Source: Bacteroides sp. (GTDB lineage: Bacteria; Bacteroidota; Bacteroidia; Bacteroidales; Muribaculaceae). Taken from it: 64,000 bases of DNA. This document shows positions 52,598-61,900 of the stretch, piece after piece; the first letter of the stretch is position 1, and each line of letters begins with the position of its first letter. The notes under the pieces are model-generated. The model did not search any database and had not been told where the DNA came from. It worked only from the letters and a program-made list of their open reading frames with translations. Position numbers and translations under genes: made by a program. Where the stretch lies: NCBI GenBank assembly GCA_014801875.1, contig JAAVDJ010000010.1:210518-274517 (forward strand). Direction: 5' to 3'.

Positions 52598-52637
52598 GTA
52601 GTTATGCCCCACAGCTTTCAGGAGGAATATTATTTCT

Positions 52638-52835
52638 TTAGCCTTTTGAAATTTCGTCAAATAACTCGGCGAAGAGTTCTTCTGATGTGCGATTCTCAGG
52701 ATTACCATGTGCAGCTATTTCATTCGCAACTTTTGACTGAGTTACAGTTGCAAGCGCATCTTCATAACTTAAATTAAAATGATCGGAAGTTTTAATAACA
52801 AACTCTATCAAAATATTTTCAATCGTTTTGTCCAT
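52638..52835 (-). CDS. Small DUF3791-like protein
   Basis: A 65-residue helical protein (IENILIEFVIKTSDHFNLSYEDALATV, then acidic SEELFAELFDEISKG). It resembles the short DUF3791-type proteins that accompany DUF3990 genes. It lies 3 nt after the DUF3990 gene, so is co-translated. It may be part of an antitoxin or immunity unit; this is inference. Confidence 0.6.
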   Translation of the reverse strand: MDKTIENILIEFVIKTSDHFNLSYEDALATVTQSKVANEIAAHGNPENRTSEELFAELFDEISKG

Positions 52836-52838
52836 AAA

Positions 52839-53336
52839 TTAATCTTTTATTAGATTTTCTATAGCTCTTGGTGTGCAAAAGCAATATTGTATATAACTGC
52901 CATGATACCTCAATCGTCGAGCTAATATTTTGAGATTCCTTTCCAAAAGGTAGTCACAACCAAACTCCTTTTTATAAGCTTCTATTTCTTGATCAACACT
53001 GGAATCAGCCACCGGGCCTATCACAATATCAAAGTTATGAACATAAGGAGGACTTATGGTCTTATCTCGATTTCTCATAACAAATTCTGCCCATTCCCAA
53101 TTGTTGGTTTTAAATTCTTTTATTCTTAAATCAGATGGACACGAAGACTTATAGAAGAGAAATGGATTCACCTCAGGAGTGCCTGTCTGATTAAGCATAA
53201 CACTACGATTTGCCATGTTAACAGCTCTACCAAAGTCAGGAGTTAAATAAAAACCTCTTCCAAAATCCTTGTAATCACGGCTTTTAGTTAAATCTATTTC
53301 CTTTATACGACAGTAACTTCCATGATATAACCTCAT
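52839..53336 (-). CDS. DUF3990 protein, ADP-ribosyltransferase-like putative toxin
   Basis: A 165-residue protein of the DUF3990 group, related to ADP-ribosyltransferases. It starts RLYHGSYCRIKEIDLTKSRDYKDFGRGFYLTP, where HGS and the DFGRGFYLT segment are the NAD-binding features, and ends with the RYHGSYIQYCFCTPRAIENL element. It is coupled to the upstream XRE gene by an ATGA overlap. The arrangement suggests a toxin-antitoxin unit where it is the toxin that modifies a cellular target; the target is unknown. Confidence 0.75.
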   Translation of the reverse strand: MRLYHGSYCRIKEIDLTKSRDYKDFGRGFYLTPDFGRAVNMANRSVMLNQTGTPEVNPFLFYKSSCPSDLRIKEFKTNNWEWAEFVMRNRDKTISPPYVHNFDIVIGPVADSSVDQEIEAYKKEFGCDYLLERNLKILARRLRYHGSYIQYCFCTPRAIENLIKD

Positions 53337-53764
53337 AGTCTACCACCATTTCTTGAGCATATAAGAGTCAGATTATCTATTATCTCTTCATAAGAAAGCG
53401 TACGCTCAATTTCAATAAACTGAGTAAGGTACTCAAGCCCTTTGAAAGTCCTTAGATAACGAAAAGCTCTTCCAAGAGAGATCCCTTTAAATTTTGAAAA
53501 CCAGTAGACTACTGTGGTTATAAAAGAAATAGAAGAGGCATCCTCGGCTTTCTTAATAACCTTTAATTGAAGTTCGGAACCCATCTTGCCAAGTATGTAA
53601 TCGGCTTCTTCGGGTGTGATTGGTGCACCATTTTCAATCTTTGACACACGAGATTCTCCAAGACCAATCATTTTCCCTAACTGGGATTGAGTCAGTCCTG
53701 CTTTTTTCCTTTCCATACGGACGAGTGCTCCTAAAGTGGTTTGTTGCTTTTCATTAGTCCTCAT
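53333..53764 (-). CDS. XRE-type regulator fused to a DUF3791-like domain, putative antitoxin
   Basis: A 143-residue protein. Residues 8-65 form a helix-turn-helix of the XRE type (LVRMERKKAGLTQSQLGKMIGLGESRVSKIENG). Residues 78-140 are helical, with ISFITTVVYWFSKFKGISLGRAFRYL and TLSYEEIIDNLTLICSR, like DUF3791. A perfect 13-bp palindrome lies 34 bp upstream over its promoter and is a likely binding site for autoregulation. First gene of the three-gene unit. Confidence 0.78.
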   Translation of the reverse strand: MRTNEKQQTTLGALVRMERKKAGLTQSQLGKMIGLGESRVSKIENGAPITPEEADYILGKMGSELQLKVIKKAEDASSISFITTVVYWFSKFKGISLGRAFRYLRTFKGLEYLTQFIEIERTLSYEEIIDNLTLICSRNGGRL

Positions 53765-53788
53765 GATTCAATAATTCTTAGTAGAAGA

Positions 53789-53796
53789 CAAATGTA
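53789..53796 (-). promoter_or_regulatory. Predicted -7 element of the XRE-DUF3990 operon
   Basis: On the minus strand this reads TACATTTG, a full match to TAnnTTTG, 25 bp upstream of the XRE start. Confidence 0.55.
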
Positions 53797-53797
53797 G

Positions 53798-53827
53798 AAA
53801 AAACTTTCCAAAAATGGAAAGTTTTTT
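53798..53827. promoter_or_regulatory. Perfect palindrome, 13-bp arms: probable operator and possible sufS terminator
   Basis: AAAAAACTTTCCA and TGGAAAGTTTTTT flank an AAAA centre. It covers the -33 region of the XRE promoter. On the minus strand it also lies behind sufS with a T run, so it could end that transcript as well. Confidence 0.6.
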
Positions 53828-53880
53828 AGTAAAAATATTTGTCACAACCGGGATCATGGGACTGACCCCTCTCCCGTGGA

Positions 53881-55104
53881 TTATTCTAATATGGCAGCGG
53901 CTCGGGTAAGGGCTTTGAGGAAAGTGTCTGCTTCCTCAAAGGTGTTGTAGACAGCGTAGGAGGCGCGGACCGTGCCGGGAATGTCAAGCCGATCCATCAA
54001 AGGCATCGCACAATGATGTCCGGTCCGCACCTCTACTCCCTGTTTGTCAAGAAGCAATCCTAAATCGTAGGGATGCGAACGACCTACAAGGAAAGATATG
54101 ACAGCGCTTTTATGGGGAGCGGTGCCGAAAATTCTCATCTCCGGAATTTTCATCATCCTTTCCTGAGTATATTCCATCAAGGCATGTTCATGTGCCTCAA
54201 TATTTTCAATACCTATGCTATCAATAAAATCAATGGCTTTTGAAAAAGCTGCTATTCCTACAAAGTCCGGAGTGCCGGCTTCAAACTTGAATGGGAGTTC
54301 AGCAAAGGTAGTATGTTCGAAGGTCACTTTTGCTATCATCTCTCCTCCCCCCTGATATGGAGGCATCTTCTCAAGCCATTTCTTCTTCCCGTAAAGAACA
54401 CCTATTCCTGTAGGACCATACATTTTGTGAGCCGAAAACGTATAAAAATCGCAATCAAGCTCCTTCATGTCAAGTCGCAAATGGGGAGCTGCCTGAGCTC
54501 CGTCCACAAGAACCGGAACATTATGCGAATGGGCAAAAGAAATCATTTCCTTTACGGGATTAACTGTCCCGAGCACATTGCTGACATGGCAGAATGAGGC
54601 CATGACGGTGCGTTCGTTGAAAAGAGAGCGGTATTGCTCCTGATTCAACACACCTTTATCGTCTATATCTACCACTCTAAGCACAATGCCCGTCCGGTCG
54701 CGGAGCAATTGCCAGGGAACAATGTTGGCATGGTGCTCCATCACCGTCAGAATAACCTCATCCCCCCTCTTGAATCTACTTCCAAAGGAAGAGGCTACAA
54801 GATTTATCGCCTCTGTGGTGCCGCGTGTGAATATTACCTCCTCTATTGATTCAGCATTGATATATTTCCTTACTTTCTCGCGGCTTTCCTCTTGAAGGGC
54901 AGTCATCTCCTGCGAAAGAGTGTGAACACCACGATGAACATTCGCCTTCGAGGTAGTATAAATACGTTTTATCTCATCGACGACCGAAAGAGGGGTCTGA
55001 GATGTGGCGGTATTATCAAGATAGTCAAGCTCCCTGCCCGACACCTCACGCGAAAGGATAGGAAACTCCTTGCGTATTCTTTTTATGTCTTCATCCGTCA
55101 GCAT
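53881..55104 (-). CDS. sufS: Cysteine desulfurase SufS
   Basis: PLP enzyme that takes sulfur from cysteine for Fe-S cluster assembly. A 407-residue class V aminotransferase fold; PLP lysine in TFSAHKMYGPTGIGVLYG and catalytic cysteine in RTGHHCAMPLMD near the C terminus, in the SufS context. I use the ATG at 55104, where family similarity begins (MLTDEDIKRIRKEFPIL). It overlaps sufD by 7 nt and is last in the operon. Confidence 0.93.
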   Translation of the reverse strand: MLTDEDIKRIRKEFPILSREVSGRELDYLDNTATSQTPLSVVDEIKRIYTTSKANVHRGVHTLSQEMTALQEESREKVRKYINAESIEEVIFTRGTTEAINLVASSFGSRFKRGDEVILTVMEHHANIVPWQLLRDRTGIVLRVVDIDDKGVLNQEQYRSLFNERTVMASFCHVSNVLGTVNPVKEMISFAHSHNVPVLVDGAQAAPHLRLDMKELDCDFYTFSAHKMYGPTGIGVLYGKKKWLEKMPPYQGGGEMIAKVTFEHTTFAELPFKFEAGTPDFVGIAAFSKAIDFIDSIGIENIEAHEHALMEYTQERMMKIPEMRIFGTAPHKSAVISFLVGRSHPYDLGLLLDKQGVEVRTGHHCAMPLMDRLDIPGTVRASYAVYNTFEEADTFLKALTRAAAILE

Positions 55105-56465
55105 GATTCCTCCTTTTCCTCTGAGCATGCCGAACGACAGGAAGCGCAATTGAGGGAATGGCCGGCGAAACGTCGTTCCACAAGGAGCTGCAAACGATCT
55201 TTGAGAGCCGGTATACGTATTCCGTCAATCACATCTGCCATAAATGCTTGTTTTAGAAGCAACTTAGCGACTGATTCCGGTATACCTCTGGTGCGCATGT
55301 AGAACACCTGGCTTTCATCCAACTGTCCTGTAGCCGCTCCATGGCTACACTTAACGTCGTCATCATATATTTCAAGCTGTGGTTTGGAAAACATTCGTGC
55401 CTTCTCTGAACCTACGATATTACGGTTGCTCTGATAAGCTTCTGTCTTATCTGCTCCCTTTTTTACATAAACCAAGCCACAGAATGCTCCGGTAGATTCA
55501 TCATCAAGAACATATTTGAAGAGTTCGTCTGTATGGCAATTTTTCTTCAAATGCTCTACCCGTGAATAGGAATCAAGATGACGCCGTTTGTCTTCTATAC
55601 CCATTCCGAGAAGTTTCAGAGATGCATTTTCTCCCGTGAACTTTGTGTGGTATTCATTTCTTGTCGTGCCATTATAGAGAGTCATTCCGTCTATAAGCAC
55701 TCGGCTGTTCTCCTCCTGATTGAGGTAAAGAGCTGAAAGGCGCGAAGTCTTTTCCGATGACTCCTCAAGTTCGTAATAATCGAGAGAACCGTTTTTAGCC
55801 ACCCACATCTCTATGGTCTGGAGTGCAAGGAATGCTACGTCCGGATTCTGAGTATGGTCGCAGCCTAGGATAGTGACCTCAGCATCCTCCTCCACAATCA
55901 CCAACATACGCCGGACGGCCATGAGGGGCACACCGTTCTGGAGAATATTGACAATCTGAACAGGTTTCTCAACTTTTACCCCTTTCTTCACCCATACCAC
56001 TATTCCATCTTGCGCGAGAAGGGTGTCGAGCGCTACTATCGGATTATTGATGTCAGCGACTTTCCCATAATATTTTTCTACTATCTCAGGATGCTCTTCT
56101 GCAAACCTCTTCAGGCTCCCGACATGTATGCCGTCAGGCAGACTATCACAGGAACGAGCCGTTTCGGCATAAATATCATTGACATTGAAGAAAAGCGCCG
56201 TAGAGATATTGGGCACACCGCAATGGAAGGTAGCGGCGGGATTCACATCGATATTGACCCTGGCGATGTTTACGCCGTAGTTCGGCGCGAGAATTGCCTC
56301 AAGGTCTGTGGTTTCATAATTTTCCGAACCCTTTTTCGGAAGAGAGCAGCTTTCCAAGACGGCAAGTGCCTCCCGGCGATGGGCATTGAGCTTCTCGGCG
56401 CTGTTGCTGTCGACAAGCTCCTGATGCTCCTTATACAGGTCGATATATTGTTTCAGTGCGTTCAT
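55098..56465 (-). CDS. sufD: Fe-S cluster assembly protein SufD
   Basis: A 455-residue beta-helix scaffold subunit of the SufBCD complex. The central right-handed helix (about 160-330) includes VVWVKKGVKVEKPVQIVN and VTILGCDHTQ; the conserved C-terminal part QLEIYDDDVKCSHGAATGQLDESQVFYMRTRGIP carries the family His. The C-terminal tail is cysteine-rich (NCASCRSACSEEKEESC), an unusual addition. It is coupled to sufS and 47 bp from sufC. Confidence 0.92.
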   Translation of the reverse strand: MNALKQYIDLYKEHQELVDSNSAEKLNAHRREALAVLESCSLPKKGSENYETTDLEAILAPNYGVNIARVNIDVNPAATFHCGVPNISTALFFNVNDIYAETARSCDSLPDGIHVGSLKRFAEEHPEIVEKYYGKVADINNPIVALDTLLAQDGIVVWVKKGVKVEKPVQIVNILQNGVPLMAVRRMLVIVEEDAEVTILGCDHTQNPDVAFLALQTIEMWVAKNGSLDYYELEESSEKTSRLSALYLNQEENSRVLIDGMTLYNGTTRNEYHTKFTGENASLKLLGMGIEDKRRHLDSYSRVEHLKKNCHTDELFKYVLDDESTGAFCGLVYVKKGADKTEAYQSNRNIVGSEKARMFSKPQLEIYDDDVKCSHGAATGQLDESQVFYMRTRGIPESVAKLLLKQAFMADVIDGIRIPALKDRLQLLVERRFAGHSLNCASCRSACSEEKEESC

Positions 56466-56512
56466 TTTTTCTCCTTATTGTTCATCTACCGGTCTGATTG
56501 GAAGGCGTGTCT

Positions 56513-57274
56513 TCAGGCATTCTCGCCGTCAACTTGCTGCTTAATCCAATCGTAGCCCCTTTCTTCAAGCTCGAGCGCCAGTTCGGGTCCTCCCGTCATC
56601 ACGATTCTACCCTTATAAAGAATATGGATGAACTGAGGCTTGATATAATCCAAAAGACGCTGGTAGTGGGTGATGACAATGGTGGCGTTATTATCAGTCT
56701 TGAGTTTGTTGACACCCTCGGCCACTACACGCAATGCGTCTATGTCAAGGCCGGAATCTGTCTCGTCAAGAATCGACAGGCGCGGTTCAAGCACGGCCAT
56801 CTGAAATATCTCGTTACGCTTTTTCTCTCCACCCGAGAACCCCTCGTTGACCGATCGGGAAGCAAGTTTGGTGTCAAGCTCCACCACTGCCCTCTTCTCG
56901 CGCATGAGCTTGAGAAAATCTGTGGCGCTCATAGGGCCTTCTCCGAAATATTCACGCTTGGCATTGACAGCTGCCCGCATGAAATTCACCATTGAAACAC
57001 CCGGAATCTCAACCGGATACTGGAAACCGAGGAAAAGGCCTTCATGGCTCCTCACTTCCGGAGTCATGGCAAGAAGGTCTTTATCGTAGAATTTAGCAGA
57101 ACCCTCGGTCACCTCGTAGGCTGGATTTCCTGCGAGCACCATCGAGAGCGTTGACTTTCCGGAACCGTTGGGTCCCATTATGGCATGCACCTCACCCGGG
57201 CGCACTTCCAGATTTATTCCTTTCAATATTTCCTTCCCGTTGATACGGGCATGGAGATTTTCGACTTTAAGCAT
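56513..57274 (-). CDS. sufC: Fe-S cluster assembly ATPase SufC
   Basis: A 253-residue ABC-type ATPase that drives SufB-SufD. Walker A GPNGSGKST (about 34-42), signature GFSGGEKKRNEI and the SufC-specific Walker B region ILDETDSGLD are present. The ATG at 57274 is preferred over a TTG two codons earlier. It overlaps the end of cvpA by 8 nt. In other Bacteroidales sufB lies directly upstream; here cvpA takes that place. Confidence 0.94.
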   Translation of the reverse strand: MLKVENLHARINGKEILKGINLEVRPGEVHAIMGPNGSGKSTLSMVLAGNPAYEVTEGSAKFYDKDLLAMTPEVRSHEGLFLGFQYPVEIPGVSMVNFMRAAVNAKREYFGEGPMSATDFLKLMREKRAVVELDTKLASRSVNEGFSGGEKKRNEIFQMAVLEPRLSILDETDSGLDIDALRVVAEGVNKLKTDNNATIVITHYQRLLDYIKPQFIHILYKGRIVMTGGPELALELEERGYDWIKQQVDGENA

Positions 57275-57896
57275 TTTCAATCTTTATTTTAGTATCCGTT
57301 TGAGAGGGTTCTGTCTTTATAACGCGAAGAGAGGGGGGATAGTTGCAACTGATGCGACGCGCTGCCCGCAATTGAAGAATATGGGATAGATCGGCAAAAC
57401 TGTAACACCCCAGAAACTCCGGGGCAAGAAGCATAACACACTCCACGACATTGCCGTCGTCGGCATTCGCATATTTCATCAATGGGGAATCCGGATTGAC
57501 ACAGACGATGATATTGTAGGCAATCGAGAGAAACAGAAGATATTTCACCATGCAGAAAGCCGAACCGAAAAGACGGTCGAGAAGACCAAGTCCGAACACC
57601 TGCATCGCGCTCCTCAAGACTCCGGTCAGCATCCGGAAGACAAGATAGACTGCTATATAAACCACAGCAACACCCAGCACACTGTAAATAAAAGTGTTAC
57701 CCGGCACGTCTGCTATCCCCGGAAAAATCATCCGGATGACGCTCTCCACATCCTCTCCGAAAACATGACAGCACACCGTGCCGAAAGCGAATCCAAGAAT
57801 CCCGGAGACTTGACCGGTGAAACCGCTCCGAAACCCTTTGAACAACGCCACTGCTGCAACTACAAGCACTATTATATGATATGCCGCCTCTCCCAT
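57267..57896 (-). CDS. cvpA: CvpA family membrane protein
   Basis: A 209-residue inner membrane protein with four hydrophobic segments (about 5-20, 28-45, 65-88 and 103-130) and the CvpA features GFRSGFTGQVSGILGF and LGLLDRLFGSAFCMVKYLL. CvpA was named for colicin V production and affects envelope tolerance. It is the first gene of the transcript that includes sufC-D-S; the 8-nt overlap with sufC means they are translationally linked. The C-terminal tail is cytoplasmic and basic. Confidence 0.85.
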   Translation of the reverse strand: MGEAAYHIIVLVVAAVALFKGFRSGFTGQVSGILGFAFGTVCCHVFGEDVESVIRMIFPGIADVPGNTFIYSVLGVAVVYIAVYLVFRMLTGVLRSAMQVFGLGLLDRLFGSAFCMVKYLLFLSIAYNIIVCVNPDSPLMKYANADDGNVVECVMLLAPEFLGCYSFADLSHILQLRAARRISCNYPPSLRVIKTEPSQTDTKIKIENA

Positions 57897-57950
57897 TATT
57901 CACGTATATCGCACATGCCTCTCTTACTGCGGATGCGCTTTTCAAGGATG

Positions 57951-57958
57951 CAAATTTA
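57951..57958 (-). promoter_or_regulatory. Predicted -7 element of the cvpA-suf operon
   Basis: On the minus strand this reads TAAATTTG, a full match, 55 bp before the cvpA start. Confidence 0.6.
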
Positions 57959-58010
57959 GTGCTTAATGCCGAATTTTCAAAATTCGATTATCCTTTTCCT
58001 CACCCTGTTC

Positions 58011-58040
58011 TTGTCATTTCATTTTTTTTCCCTAAATTTG
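58011..58040 (+). promoter_or_regulatory. Predicted promoter of the GH25 gene
   Basis: TTG at 58011-58013 and TAAATTTG at 58033-58040 are 19 bp apart. The ATG begins only 5 nt after the -7 box, so the mRNA would have almost no leader. Confidence 0.6.
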
Positions 58041-58044
58041 TATC

Positions 58045-58812
58045 ATGAAGTTGCCTTTTACAAATCGTCCGTGGAAAGACATTTTGGTCGCGGGGGGATT
58101 TGTGCTGGTTTGCTGCCTATTGGTTTTCGCCGCATTCTGGGCTTACCATCAGTTTATCACCACCCCTCCTTATGTCGACCCCGACAGGTTTCCTGTCAGG
58201 GGGATAGACATTTCTGCCCATAACGGCGAAATCGATTTTAAAAAGGTGAGGGAGAGCGGCATAGAGTTTGCTTTCATAAAGGCAACCGAGGGGGGAGACT
58301 TTAAAGACCGTAATTTCAGACGCAACTATCAGCAAGCCGGTCAAACCGGTATCAAAAGAGGAATATATCATTTCTTCCGGTTTGATAAAGATGGTGTGGA
58401 GCAGGCTATCAACTTCCTGAAAGCCGTAGGCTCCAGACATCCGGAGATGGGACTCGTTATAGATGTGGAAAAAGCGGGTAACCCGGATTCGATTCCCGCT
58501 CATCTAATCAACCGTCGCCTTACGGAAATGGTGGAATATCTCAATCTTATGGGGTATCGCGTGATGTTCTATACCAACCGAAGTGGCTACTATGATTATC
58601 TTGCTGAATCTTTCCCCGGCTATCCTTTATGGATATGCGGATTTTCCCAGAATCCGATATATGCCGAATGGTCATTCTGGCAGTATGACCACCACGGCCG
58701 GGTCCCCGGCATCAAGGGGGACGTTGACCTTGACACTTTCTGCGGAAATCGAAAGGAATGGGAACGCTATCTCAGAGGTGACCTATGGCCATACTCCGGA
58801 AGAACTCAGTAA
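58045..58812 (+). CDS. GH25 family muramidase, membrane-anchored
   Basis: A 255-residue lysozyme-type glycosidase that cuts the MurNAc-GlcNAc bond of peptidoglycan. One N-terminal membrane helix (about 14-36) anchors it. The GH25 barrel starts with RGIDISAHNGEIDFKKV (catalytic Asp near 53) and has the DxE pair in GLVIDVEKAG (near 139-141); further FIKATEGG and SFWQYDH are family motifs. Role in cell-wall turnover or division. The predicted transcript is leaderless. It stands alone before porU. Confidence 0.9.
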   Translation: MKLPFTNRPWKDILVAGGFVLVCCLLVFAAFWAYHQFITTPPYVDPDRFPVRGIDISAHNGEIDFKKVRESGIEFAFIKATEGGDFKDRNFRRNYQQAGQTGIKRGIYHFFRFDKDGVEQAINFLKAVGSRHPEMGLVIDVEKAGNPDSIPAHLINRRLTEMVEYLNLMGYRVMFYTNRSGYYDYLAESFPGYPLWICGFSQNPIYAEWSFWQYDHHGRVPGIKGDVDLDTFCGNRKEWERYLRGDLWPYSGRTQ

Positions 58813-58917
58813 GGCAGGCTCCATCTACCTTCACTACTCAACAATAACACACCCTGTTGTTACGTTATATTTTTATGGAGCGACCTCCCTATCAGTATCT
58901 GTCGCTCATTGTTATAT

Positions 58918-61900
58918 ATGCGATCCATAATCACCAACATCATCATATACATATTCCTGCTGTGCGGCACACTGACATCCTTTGCCTTGAGTCCGGATTT
59001 CTATGCCAATTCGTCGAGACTCTCAAGCGGAAATTGGGCCAAAGTGGAAGTGACTCAGACCGGAATGCAGCTTATTCCTAACGCTACCCTCCGCGCCCTG
59101 GGGTTTTCTGATCCCTCAAAAGTGAACGTCTACGGCTCCGGCGGACGTATCCTGCCTGAACGTCTGTATAATTCCATGACAGACGACCTTCCTCTGCTTC
59201 CTTCTGTTGTTACTTCAGAAGGTATCCTCTTCTTTGGTCATAATAATATCTCCTGGACTGCCTCCGTGAGCAATCCGGGTCATAAGATGAATCCCTATTC
59301 CGAACATTCATACTATTTCATAAGTGATCGGGAAGAAGTGCGACCTGAACTGTCTACGGAAATAACAGGTTTACCATCTTCTGATAATGTTATCACCGGG
59401 TTCACACGCCGGCTTCTGCATGAAAACGATCTTCTCGCTCCTTATGACTCCGGGCGTCAGCTCCTCGGAGAGGATTTCCGCACACAACCCCGCCGTTCCT
59501 TCTCCTTCAATATGCCTGACTGTATAGGTGAGGCTGAGGTAAAAGTATGTTTCGGGGCGAAGGTGACTAACGGATCCTCCAAGCTGGAAATTGATTTTGG
59601 AGGAGATAACCCTCAGACATTCAATATTGCCGGCGTAAGCAGCACTTCCACATTCCTCGTGATGCAGACTTTTAAAGGGAAAGCTCCCGCAGCAGAGAAG
59701 CTTGATATGTCGATTCAGTATTCAAACACGGGGCTGGCTGCCACTGCTGCCCTGGATTATATCGAAGTCTTCTATCCTTCTGCTCTAAAGTTAAGAAACA
59801 ATCAACTGTATTTCTATATTCAGCCTGCTTCTCCGGCTACCGTCAGAATTGAAAACTGCACGGATGCGACAATAGTTTGGGATGTCACTATTCCGGAGAA
59901 ACCGGTCAGGAAAGAGCTTACTTTAGATGGTTCGACAGGGGTGTTTGTTTCCGGTCAAGGGTATCATGAATATGTGGCTTTCAATCCTTCAAAATGTGCA
60001 AACACGGTCGTGGCTGCCGGAAAAGTCCGCAATCAAGACCTTCACGCCATGGAGGTTCCAGATATGCTGATCGTGACCCCTGAGGCTTACCGACAGGCGG
60101 CCGAACGTCTTGCCTCCTTGCGCGAATGCACTGACGGGCTTAAATGTGCCGTCCTGACTCCGGAAGTGATATACAATGAATTTTCTTCAGGCTCTGCTGA
60201 CGTCACTGCTATCAGGAAGCTCCTCAAGATGTGGCATGACCGGGCTGTCGCGGAAGGGACCTCCGGCCCGCGCTTCTGTCTCATTCTCTCTCGCCCTTCT
60301 TACGACAATAAGATGGTGACCCAAAGTTCTCGCAAAAACAATTATCCCAGGATTCCCATTTGGCAAAGTGAGAACACCTTTTCTGAAACCACCTCTTTCT
60401 CTACAGATGATTATATAGGAATGCTTGACGACAACACTACTGCCCTCAACATGAACAACGCAAAGATTCATGTGGCAGTCGGTCGTATGCCTGTAAAATC
60501 GCTTGCTGAGGCTGAGACAGCTGTCTCAAAGCTGGAAAAATACCTCACCTCCCCCTCCTACGGAAGCTGGCGCACTAACGTCATGGTTATCGCCGATGAT
60601 CAGGATAACGGAACCCACCTACATCAGGCTGAGGACATTGTTTCCATCCTCAGTTCTTCCGAAGGTGGTAAAGATTATATCTACGAAAAACTGTATCTTG
60701 ACGCTTATCAGTTGGGATATTCAGGAGTCGGGGCCGTTTATCCGGAAGCAAAAACAAGAATGATGGAGAAATGGAACGAGGGAGTCGTATGGATGGATTA
60801 TATCGGACACGCCAACCCTAAAAGCTGGGGACACGAGAATCTTTTGACATGGACAGACATCAACTCCATGACAAACTCCAATCTTCCTTTCCTCTATGCG
60901 GCCACCTGTGAGTTCCTTCGCTGGGATGCTGACGAAGTGAGCGGCGGGGAAATCCTTTGGCTTACTCCCGATGCCGGTGTGATCGGTATGATTTGTCCAT
61001 CACGTACCGTCTATATCACTCTCAACGGATTATTGAATTCAGCTACTGCCCAACATGTTTTTTCAAGAAATGAAGATGGATCCAATCTTTCCGTAGGCGA
61101 AATAATGGTCAGGGGTAAGAACAATACCCTCAATGACAACAACCGTCTCAGATACGGTTTCTGTGGCGACCCGTCGATGAAACTACCCTCTCCGGAATTG
61201 ACGCTGAACATTGATCGTATCAATGGAGTGGAGACGGCTTCCATGCAGCAGTTCCCTGAAATTGGAGCTCGCGCAAAGTTGCTTCTCGAAGGAAGTGTGA
61301 CAGATTATGCCGGAAACATTGCGGAAGATTTCAACGGTATCGCAGACCTCCGCATATTCGATGCCGAGACTGTGAGGACCACTTGGGGGAACGGCAGTGA
61401 TGGAGTGGTCGATACGTATAACGACAGAAAAAATCGCCTCTATTCAGGACGGGTAAAGGTGGAAAATGGGAAATGGACCACGACCGTCTTTCTCCCTTCG
61501 GAGATTGAGAACAATTACAGCCCCGCCCTCATCTCCCTCTATGCCTACACTTCCGAGGGCAGGGAAGCGGCCGGAAGCTTCGATAAGTTCTATATCTACG
61601 GCTACGACACTAACGTAGCGGAAGACAACGATGGACCGGAAATTACGGAGATGTGGATCAACTTCCCCACGTTTGCTGATGGTGGTCTTGTCAGCCCCTC
61701 CTCAATCTTCAAAGCTTCATTTACAGATCCCTCCGGAATAAATGTCTCCGATGGTGGTATAGGCCATAACCTTTCTCTCTCAATCGATGGCACCACTTTC
61801 ATAAATGACCTCGGTCTTTACTATTCTCCTGATGAGAACGATCCTACCGCCGGAAGTGTAAATTATCCCCTGACAGGGATACAGCCTGGTGAACACACGC

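Noticed and set aside
53881..55104. SufS as the cysteine desulfurase of a phosphorothioation system with the DndD-like protein
   Set aside because: It is part of a standard suf operon 30 kb away, and no DndC-like sulfurtransferase is present.
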